This document shows, in pieces, positions 55,910 to 64,000 of a stretch of 64,000 bases of DNA. The position numbers and the translations under genes were made by a program. Position 1 is the first letter of the stretch, and the number at the start of each line of letters is the position of its first letter. The notes beneath the pieces were generated by a model, which worked only from the letters and a program-made list of their open reading frames with translations, was not told where the DNA came from and made no database searches. Source of the DNA: Anolis sagrei (taxonomy: Eukaryota > Chordata > Lepidosauria > Squamata > Anolidae); NCBI RefSeq assembly GCF_037176765.1, contig NC_090034.1, positions 91,810,500 to 91,874,499 of the forward strand. The letters run 5' to 3'.

Positions 55910-56830
55910 GTTGTTGTTGTTCATTCGTTCAGTCATCTCCAACTCTTCGTGACCTCATGGACCAGCCCACGCCAGAGCTCCCTGTCAGCCATCACCACCC
56001 CCAGCTCCTTCAAGGTCAGTCCAGTCACTTCAAAGATGCTATCCATCCATCTTGCCCTTGGTCGGCCCCTCTTCCTTTTGCCTTCCACTTTCCCCAGCAT
56101 AATTGTCTTCTCTAGGCTTTGCTGTCTCCTCATGATGTGGCCAAAGTACTTCAACTTTGTCTCTAGTATCCTTCCCTCCAATGAGCAGTCGGGCTTTATT
56201 TCCTGGAGGATGGACTGGTTGGATCTTCTCGCAGTCCAAGGCACTCTCAGAACTTTCCTCCAACACCACAGCTCAAAAGCATCGATCTTCCTTCGCTCAG
56301 CCTTCCCTAAGGTCCAGCTCTCACATCCGTAGGTGACTACAGGGAATACCATAGCTTTGACTAGGCGGATCTTTGTTGCCAGTTTGATGTCTCTACTCTT
56401 TACTATTTTATCAAGACTGGACATTGCTCTCCTCCCAAGAAGTAAGCGTCTTCTGATTTCCTGGCTACAGTCTGCATCTGCAGTAATCTTTGCACCTAGA
56501 AATACAAAGTCTGTCACGGCCTCCACATTTTCTCCCTCTATTTTCCAGTTGTCAATCATTCTTGTTGCCATAATCTTGGTTTTTTTGATGTTTAGCTGCA
56601 ACCCGGCTTTTGCGCTTTCTTCTTTCACCTTGATTAGAAGGCTCCTCAGCTCCTCCTCGCTTTCGGCCATCAGAGTGGTGTCATCTGCATATCTGAGGTT
56701 GTTAATGTTTCTTCCAGCAATTTTCACCCCAGCTTTGCATTCATCAAGCCCCGCACATCGCATGATGTGTTCTGCATACAAGTTAAAAAGGTTGGGTGAG
56801 AGTATGCAGCCTTGCCGTATGCCTTTGACT
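55910..56830 (-). mobile_element. BovB/RTE LINE, longest copy in the window
   Basis: The minus-strand frame 56781-55933 (282 residues) has MYAEHIMRCAGLDE, the reverse transcriptase core LRYADDTTLMAESEEEL, GLQLNIKKTKIM, FLGAKITADADC, YGCESWTL and the typical C-terminal WCWRKVLRVPWTARRSNQS. The YADD box is the catalytic motif. It is open from the start of this piece to near the end, so the copy is 5'-truncated but little decayed. Confidence 0.92.
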
Positions 56831-56839
56831 CATATAATT

Positions 56840-57940
56840 ATTTGAGTATACAGTGACCATATAATACAGTTCAATCAAGGAAGCCATAGTCCAGAATCTG
56901 CATGACTTAGAGGTCTCCCATTTATGAGACCACAATATGTCAAAGTTGTCTGGATCGCAGTTAAGAATAAATAAAGTTGCCAATGTGCTTCCAGTTTGAA
57001 TTCAAGGTGCTTGAAAACAGGGTTGGTAAAAAATAATCATGAAAGATTCAAGAGTGCTCTCCAGTTGTCAGTCCGGCAACCCTATGAACTGCCATGGCAT
57101 CTTAACATTTCAAAATAGGGAGAAATAATACAGCATATGGGCATCACAATAAAGCATATGGACACAGTAATAAACCATATGGGCTTTGGAGGCTTTACTT
57201 CTTTTTAACTCAACTCCTCCTTATAAGAAATGTATATTCTTGTTTTAGAGGGATTGCCTCTTTGCACACACACGCACACACTCTTTGGTGTCAGCTATCA
57301 AGGAATACAGAGTTCACTAAGCCTGGCATGGTGCAACTTTATGGCTTTATGATAAGGATTCTTAATCATTTTCTTTACACTTGTCCTGCTCAGAAGTGCT
57401 TTGTAATTCTTATCTTGTTTATCCTCCGAATAACCCCCTGAGGTGGTTCAGTGGAAGAGATACAGGGCAGTCAAGGTCACCCGATGAGCTCCCTGGATGA
57501 GGAGGGATTTCAGCCAGAGGCAGTTGCAGCCCAGATGGCAGCAACACCCCCCTCTTTCCAGATGATTGAATGTTGTTCTGCTAGAACAGGGGCGCCACTC
57601 CTTTTATGACACGGGCTCAGTGCCTTTTCACATCTGCCTAATGTTCAACAGATGCCTGTGGATCAGGGAAGGTTCAACAAGTGCTGCGGAGTCCTCTTCA
57701 TCAGTCCAGTGGCATCAGTCCATGGGGATGCAAACCTTATCAGGTGACACCATCAGAAGGGCTGACACGAAAATGACAGAAGTTGACCCAGAAATCATTC
57801 TGGAGGTAAAACATATTAATCAAATTCACATACATGGGGAGCCAACTATCCCTACAAAGGAGACTTAATTCCTTTATTTATTTACTTAGTTTTTCTCCTG
57901 CTTTATCTCTCCATAGGGACTCTGGAGTGCCGAAAGATTC
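56840..57940. other. Stretch without recognised features
   Basis: No gene seen. A repeated 'catatgg' cluster is at 57130-57190 and a LINE-tail-like 'tttatttatttacttag' at about 57873-57910. Confidence 0.4.
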
Positions 57941-58012
57941 ATTTTATATAGGCCCATTATGGGGGAGGGCCACTTCTCAGGCTTCCCATCATTTTAGGCA
58001 TTTAAGCTGTTT

Positions 58013-58745
58013 TACTCTAGAGGAGATGCGCTCAGCTGCAAGCAGATGTGCATTTTAAAGAGGCTTCTTACCTGTTTCTCACTCTAGAAGAGGTATTCGG
58101 CTGCAGGCAGGCACATGCTTTCTGGGCCTGCATGCCACATCCACTTTCCAAGGCAAGAAGGAGTTCTCTTACTCCAGAGGAGGGGCTTGGCTGCATGCAG
58201 GCATGCACGCTTTCTGGACCTGCATGCCATATGCACTTTCCAAGGCAAGGAGGAGCTCTCTTACTCTAGAGGTGCTCAGCTGCAGGCAGGTGCATAAACT
58301 TTCTGGGCCTGCATGCCACACACACTTTCCAAAACAAGGAGGCACGGTCTTACTCCAGAGGAGACACTCAGCTGCAGGCAGGTGCATGTGCTTTCTGGGC
58401 CTGAATGCTACATGCATTTTCCAAGACAAGGAGACAAGTTTTCTTATCCAGAGGAGGTGCTTGGCTGCAAGCAGGCAGGTGTGCTTTCTGGGCCTGCATG
58501 CCACACATAATTTCCAAAAGGAGGAATTCTCTTACTCCAGAGGATGCACTCAGCTGCAGGCAGGCATGCATGCTTTCTGGGTCTGCACACCACATCCACT
58601 TTCCAAGGCAAGGAGTTCTGTTACTCTAGAGGAGGTGCTTGGCTACAGGCAGGCAGGTGCGCTTTCTGGACCTGTATGCCACACACACATTCCCTTTCCA
58701 AGGCAAGGAAGCAAGTTCTCATTCTTACTCTAGAGGAGGCACTCC
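58013..58745 (+). repeat. Minisatellite, about nine units of roughly 80-100 bp
   Basis: Units carry 'tactctagaggagg', 'cagctgcaggcagg', 'ctttctgggcctgcatgcca' and 'actttccaaggcaaggagg'. Unit starts are near 58013, 58083, 58168, 58266, 58350, 58448, 58530, 58622 and 58727. Short open frames through it (for example 58203-58733) are repeat artefacts. Confidence 0.85.
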
Positions 58746-59925
58746 CGAAGGTAACAAAAGTAACAAAAGAATGGGTGAAACGATGGAAAATCATTCCACA
58801 CACAACCTTACTTGTTCCCACCAGATGCACTTGATTTTAGTGTCCTATCAAGCTCATAAAGGGATACTCTCCTTCAAATAACTTGGACCCAAACTGTGTA
58901 GGGTTTTATGGGTCAGAAACACCAATTCCTTTCTTGCTTGATCCTTTGTGTGGGGTGAAGTAGGCTGGCAAAATGGTCACCTTATGTCTAGTTCATGAAT
59001 TAAGAATTATCCCACACATTTTGCAAGTTTTATCCCCCACCCACACATAGGGGAGTAGTTTTCAAAGCCAAAAGGGTTGTTTTGACACCTGTGTTAGACA
59101 ATCCCACAAGTGTTTCTTTGTTTCCCTGCTACAGGATAACAAATCACAATAAAAGGAAATAATTTGCTGCCCTTTCAGAAAACCCCAAAAGCTCTATCTG
59201 AGATGGCTGCCTCACTCTGCTCGACGGAAGGACTCATCCCAAAGACATAGCTGAATAATTTTAATACAAGGCTTCCTAACATGTGGAAATCAGTGCTGTG
59301 AAAAGGCCGATGGCCATGTGAAAAGGGGAAAAGAGCTAGCTGTACAAACACACGTCTGCTGTTATGACTTTAGCGGCAGTTTGAGTTCCAAATATCAGCT
59401 GCTAAGGAAGCTAGAAGCATGGCCACCTCCTCCTGTTTGGACATCGAACTATTATTGTTCAGTGTACACTAACAGAGATTGATTTAAAAAGAGAACTTGG
59501 CTGGGACCACTTAATTTATGTGTGGGAGTTGGTTTCCCAAGCATAGAACCATGGCCTTTTGGGAAAAAAAGTAGCAAGCATAGTACTGATCCACCTCCTG
59601 TTTCCTCTTACTTATTAAACAATTGCTGTTGTGCTTTTGGACCTAAGCTGATCCTGTCCAGATAAAGATTGGGTGTATCTCATGTTGCATTCCAACCAAA
59701 TCAACTATTCACCTTCCCCTTAAATGCTGCTCCATCTCTGGATTGCTGCCCTCCAACACACACAGAAATCATGCATGTTTCAGCAAAAACGCACTCCAGT
59801 TTAGAGTCGAAGTATTGAAAGCCAGCATTTTGTAGTGGTTTGAATGTTGAACTATGACTCCAGAGACCATGCTCACCCATGGAAACCCAATGGATGACCT
59901 TGGACAAATCATACTCTCTTGGCCA

Positions 59926-59928
<3 letters not shown>

Positions 59929-59967
<39 letters not shown>
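59929..59967 (+). repeat. (GTT)n microsatellite
   Basis: About 13 units, directly beside the inverted R4-like fragment. Confidence 0.95.
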
Positions 59968-59969
<2 letters not shown>

Positions 59970-60620
59970 TACTGACACAAGAACACAGTATGACATAGCA
60001 AACAAGATCTATATGCTGGATTTCATATCACCAAATCACAAGTCGAACACTTCTCAAGCGTTTAGGACTGTGTGATATATTTTCGAATGATGCGTGCAGA
60101 TCCAAGTAAGGTGGCCTTTTGCAGTTGACAGATCGAGATTTTGTCAATGTTTATTGTTTCCAAATGTTGGCTGAGATCTTTTGGCATGGCACTCAGTGTA
60201 CCGATGACCACTGGGACCACCTGTACTTTGCAGTTCGATTTTGAGGTGCTGATAATGGCTGAGTTTTTCCTGTTGTTTTTCTTCAATGCAACTGTCACCT
60301 TGTATGGCGACATCAATAATCCATACTTTTTTTCTTTTCCACAATCATGATGTCTGGTGTATTGTGTTCCAAAAACTTTGTCAGTCTGGATTTGAAAGTC
60401 CCACAGTATTTTTGCATGTTCATTTTCTACTACCTTTGCAGGTTTATGATCTCACCAGTTCTTTACTACTGGCAGGTGGTACTTGTGACATAAGTTCCAA
60501 TGAAATAAGTTCCAAATGCCGGCTGAGATTTTTTTGGCACGGCACCCAGTGTCCCAATTACCACTGGGACCTCCTGTAATGGTTTATGCCTTTGCAGTTC
60601 AATTCTAAGGTCTTGATAAT
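59968..60620 (-). mobile_element. R4/Dong-like LINE fragment, partly duplicated
   Basis: Minus-strand text KVWIIDVAIQGDSCIEEKQ, VVPVVIGTLSAMPKDL and ATLLGSARIIRKYITQS, parallel to 16675-17275. A second short repeat of the same VPVVIGTLGAVPK part is at 60520-60600. Flanked by (gtt)n and (att)n runs. Confidence 0.68.
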
Positions 60621-61034
60621 AATTATTATTTATTACTATTACTATTATTATTGTTATTATTATTATTATTATTTCTACCCCACTTTTTCTCTCCACAAAG
60701 AAGTCACAAAGCAGCTTGCATTAAAAGCATTTCAGTGCAATTTAAAATCCTCAAGTATACAAATATTAAAACAGAATTAAACATCAATAATATTTTAAAA
60801 AAATAAGAATTAAAATCTATAAAACCAATTTAAAAAGTATTCAAAATTAATATCCTATGATAGATTTGCTTTAGAGTCACCATAATGTTTTCTTTAGAAT
60901 TGTGCGTGGAACTATTTCCCTTCCTTTCATCTGTTCTTTTGTTACCTTCAGGAGCAAAAATCAGTTTGACATGAAAGCAAGCAGAAGCTGATCCTGACTC
61001 CTCCTCTACTTTTCATGAGCACATGGTGCTCCAT

Positions 61035-61300
61035 GCCTTCTTGCCTTGGAAAGAGTGCATGTGTGGCATGAAGGGCCCAGCACGCATGCCTTCCTGAAGC
61101 TAAGCGCCTCCTCTAGAGTAAGAAAGACAGAACTTGCCTCCTTGCTTTGGAAAGACTGTGTGTGAGATGTGCTGGCCCACCTTGTTCACCTGCCTGCAGC
61201 CGTGCAACTCTCCTCTAGAGTAGAAACAGGTAAGACACCTTCTTAAAACTTGTGCCTGCCTGCAGCTGAGCGCCTCTCCTCTAGAGTAAAACAGCTTAAA
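61035..61300 (-). repeat. Inverted copy of the minisatellite, about three units
   Basis: 'cttgccttggaaagagtgca', 'cctcctctagagtaag' and 'ctgcctgcagc' are the complement of the repeat at 58013-58745. Confidence 0.8.
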
Positions 61301-61925
61301 TGCCTAAAATGATGGGAAGGGGAGACTGGGAACCCCTCCTCCCCCATAATGGGCCAATAGAAAACAGATATTTTAGCACCCAGACAGAAAACAGATATCT
61401 GCCCTCCCAATTTTGGGAGGCTCCCAAAAAATTGGATTGGGACCCCCACCGAAAGTTGGGACACAAAATGGGTCAAGGTTTATCCCGAATGCACAACTTT
61501 CATATTCTTATGTTGTAACAGCAGTTCAGGAACAAAATCAGTTCTACCATCATGCAGTTGAGTACAGTTGTGGGCAAATAGATAACCATCCTATTCCTTA
61601 TCACACTTGGTGATATAAACTGGCATTCCCATTTTTACCCTCCTCAATGGAAATTAATATCATATAGGTGAGCTAATGGGATTTGATGGTTTTGATGCTG
61701 TACCGGGACTCTAAGAGAGCAGGGTTTGAATCTTAATAATGCCTTGGAAATTCACCAGGTGACTTTGAAGAAGTCTTTCATCCTCAGGAGACAGTAATAA
61801 ACCCTGTCCAAACAAATTGTACCCCATGTTAACTTTACTTTAGTGTTGCTGTATGTCATCAACAACTTGTGACAACTAATAATAACAATACCACAGAGGA
61901 AAATTGTCTCAATGGTTCAAGCATA

Positions 61926-62492
61926 GGTACTAGGCTTGTTTGATTTTTAAAAATGGTTCAAAATTCGTTTCGGATGTAGAGGGCACTGGTGGTTCAATTC
62001 TAAAGTCAATTCCGATTTTCACAGAAAAAATGTTCAAAACTCGTTGAAACTTCCAAGACTTCTGAATCCTTTCATTAATTGTTTGAAAGTGCTATTTCCT
62101 GTTTCATTGGTCTTTACTTTGTAAGTAGTTGTTTTACTCCAGAAGCAGGGAAAAGCGAGCAGAGGAAATTCCTTCCTTTTCTGGTTTAGAACTGGATTCT
62201 CTGGCTTGAGCTGAGGCCAGGGACCAGAAGCGGGGGAAAGCAAGTGGAGGAAATTTCTTCCTTCTCTGGTTTAAAACTTGCTTCTCTGGCTTTAAAACTG
62301 CTTCCTCTGGCTTGAGCCGAGGCTAGGGACCAGAAGTGGGGAAAAGCTGAATCATTTCTGACTCACTTCATGAGTCATAACAAATATGGCGGAAAAACTT
62401 AAAAACTTCGAAATCGCTTCAAAAAGGTGATTTTTCCGACTTTATTCTGAATTACGAAGATTCTGATGGTACCTAACCATGCCTAATAGGTA
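61926..62492. mobile_element. Foldback-type DNA transposon, decayed
   Basis: Left 'taggcttgtttga..aaaatggttcaaaa..gggcactggtgg' resembles the left arm of 9265-10460. Right end 'accatgcctaata'. Internal direct repeat 'gaccagaagcgggg' / 'gaccagaagtgggg' (62222 and 62330). Confidence 0.45.
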
Positions 62493-63540
62493 CACATGTG
62501 TCTTTGGAAGGAAATTCTACTGAGTTGGAAAAGGCATCTAAAGAAATGGATTGTATTCTTGGAAGACTATATACCAGACATTCTCCAAAGTCCTAGAACT
62601 TTTTTTCCCCTTAAGATTTGATCATATTCAGAGTTGACCCATTGACTGTCATGGTTAACTCCAGAACTACCACATGTGGATTCAACTCACTGAAATCTCA
62701 GGATTGAGCAAAATTATGGTCTCCCAGATGTTGCAGAACTGCATCCTCCAGGATTCCTGACCATTTGTCATAGTGCTTAAGGCTTTGGTTTAGATGACTG
62801 CATGATTGCACTTCTATGCTACATAATGAAGACTATTCCCAGGTACATATACATTGTGGTCTTCTTAATTTATCACCACCACCACCACCCCACCACCCCC
62901 CGCCCTTGGGCTGAATTGGGGTGAAGAGGACAGCCCCACAAGGGGTTGCGAGACATCAGTATTTCTTGCTCTACTCTGAAACTAACTGTGCCTTGATCAG
63001 CAACTAATTCCCCTTATCTCTACATGAATGAAAGGTCAGCTTCTAAGCTTCTGTTATCAGCTCCTTCCTTCTGTTCCTTGGAGAAAATTCATGATAAAGC
63101 AAAACATTTTGTCCTGTTAAGTATTTGCCACCCTTCCCTGATCAAAAGAGCATCTGAACTGAAAGACTGCCCCAAGTAAATTTTGCCTGTTAATGTAACA
63201 GACCTATTAATAGGCTTATATATCTTTTCTTGAATGGCTCCTAATATAGACTTGCAGCAGGGTTCCTTCCCCTCCAACTCCATCTGAAGGAAGGCAATTT
63301 GGACTCTTTGACCCACATAACACCTCTGACATCATGAATCCTGCTCTTAGCAGCAAAACTTCCACTAGTTAAGATGTGGAAGAATTTGCCCCATTTCTCT
63401 ACGGACGTTCTGAAAAACACAGATTGCCCTTTCTGTTATTATAATTAACCCAGGGGGTTGTGTTCATGTAATTATGATTTAGTGGCTTCAGGGTGGTCAA
63501 CCATTTACACTTTCACACTACACTATGATAATGGTAGGTC
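62493..63540. other. Stretch without recognised features
   Basis: Apart from a (cac)n run at about 62874 I see no gene or repeat. Confidence 0.4.
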
Positions 63541-63544
63541 CCAC

Positions 63545-64000
63545 TTGCAAAATATATTTGAGTATAAGCTGACCTGAATATAAGCCAAGGCACCTAATTT
63601 TATCACAAAAAACTGAGAAAACGCACTGACTCGAGTATAAGCCAAGGTTGGGAAATGCAGCAGCTACTGGTAAATTGCAAAATAAAAAATAGATACCAAT
63701 AAAATTATATTAATTGAGGCATCAGTAGAATCATAGAGTTGGAAGAGACCTCATGGGCCATCCAGTCCAACCCCCTGCCAAGAAGCAGGAATATTGCATT
63801 CAAAGCACCCCTGACAGATGGCCATCCAGCCTCTTTTGAAAAGTAGGTTAAATGTTTTTGAATATTTACATAAAACTGTAATTTAAGATAAGACTGTCCA
63901 ACTCTGATTAAACAATTATTCTCACCTTCTTCAATGCAAATGTTTTTACATATCCTTCCAATAATAATAGAGTAAAATCATAAATAAAGGAGTACCTGAG
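63545..64000 (+). mobile_element. DNA transposon with 'cgagtataagcc' end, interrupted by CR1, runs off the window
   Basis: 'atatttgagtataagctgac' to 'aattgaggcatcag' then, after a CR1 piece (63726-63845), 'ttaaatgtttttgaatattt' onward match 16155-16480 almost base for base. Confidence 0.7.
63726..63845 (-). mobile_element. CR1 LINE 3' fragment
   Basis: 'agaatcatagagttggaaga' to 'gatggccatccagcctcttt', inserted in the DNA transposon. Confidence 0.82.

Larger units (their letters stand above)
57945..61372. mobile_element. Possible large DNA element with long inverted, minisatellite-bearing arms
   Basis: Left arm begins 'ggcccattatgggggagg', then 'cccatcattttaggcattta' and 'agctgttttactctagagga'. 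The right end reads the exact complement ('taaaacagcttaaatgcc', 'ccccataatgggcc'). Both arms lead into roughly 90-bp tandem repeats. The centre (58750-61000) holds an R4-like LINE piece and unassigned sequence but no transposase. Family unknown; an inverted segmental duplication is the alternative. Confidence 0.45.

Noticed and set aside
56039-56845. Plus-strand frames over the BovB copy
   Set aside because: The minus strand encodes recognisable BovB protein; the plus frames are its shadow.
58203-58733. Long Cys/His-rich frame as a zinc-finger-like protein
   Set aside because: It is translation of the tandem repeat; all frames look equally periodic.
1-64000. CRISPR array or prokaryotic operon structure
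   Set aside because: No short regularly spaced repeats with unique spacers; the only arrays are microsatellites and one minisatellite.

Overview
This is vertebrate nuclear DNA, almost certainly from a squamate reptile and most like an anole-type lizard. No repeat search was run. The call rests on the mix of repeats: BovB/RTE, CR1, L2-like, R4/Dong-like and Penelope retroelements, a Sauria-type tRNA SINE ending in an 'acctttacctt'-like tail, many hAT, Tigger, mariner and foldback DNA transposons, and a recent Ty3/Gypsy element. There are no prokaryotic features.

One host gene can be supported. It is a Siglec-family receptor (MAG/CD22-like) on the minus strand across 26028 to 878, in seven coding exons: V-set Ig (25648-26028), three C2-set Ig exons (23444-23737, 17726-17998, 8863-9153), a transmembrane exon (7524-7623), a charged cytoplasmic exon (3748-3949) and a terminal tyrosine-rich exon (878-1021). 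Every junction has GT/AG and the phases chain without conflict (1-1, 1-1, 1-1, 1-1, 1-2, 2-0, 0-stop). A poly(A) signal lies about 220 bp past the stop. The signal-peptide exon was not found. A GC-rich block at 41931-42290 ending in a strong minus-strand donor is a candidate first noncoding exon. The last exon, too short to stand out by ORF length, carries four YxxM/L/V motifs. Two of them form YENL-x8-YGNL, which fits the ITAM consensus, while the V domain has Trp where sialic-acid-binding Siglecs have the key Arg. The predicted protein is therefore an unusual Siglec: probably not a classical sialic-acid binder, and with its own activating-type motif.

Nearly everything else is transposable elements, often nested. 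From 1 to 10 kb are LINE, SINE, Penelope, mariner and hAT copies in the introns of the gene. A Ty3/Gypsy element with identical 310-bp LTRs and a 5-bp target duplication occupies 10911-16153, in the intron between Ig exons 3 and 4. It abuts a DNA transposon that itself hosts an R4-like LINE fragment (16154-17643). From 18 to 26 kb are SINEs, CR1, a foldback element and L2. From 27.2 to 29.1 kb there is a four-layer nest (CR1, L1-like, BovB, solo LTR). From 30 to 56 kb come hAT-Charlie-type copies, L2, Penelope, BovB and Tigger-like MITEs. From 57.9 to 61.4 kb is an inverted pair of arms containing a roughly 90-bp minisatellite, which I cannot assign to a known family. The right end (61.9-64 kb) holds another foldback element and a second copy of the DNA transposon seen at 16 kb.
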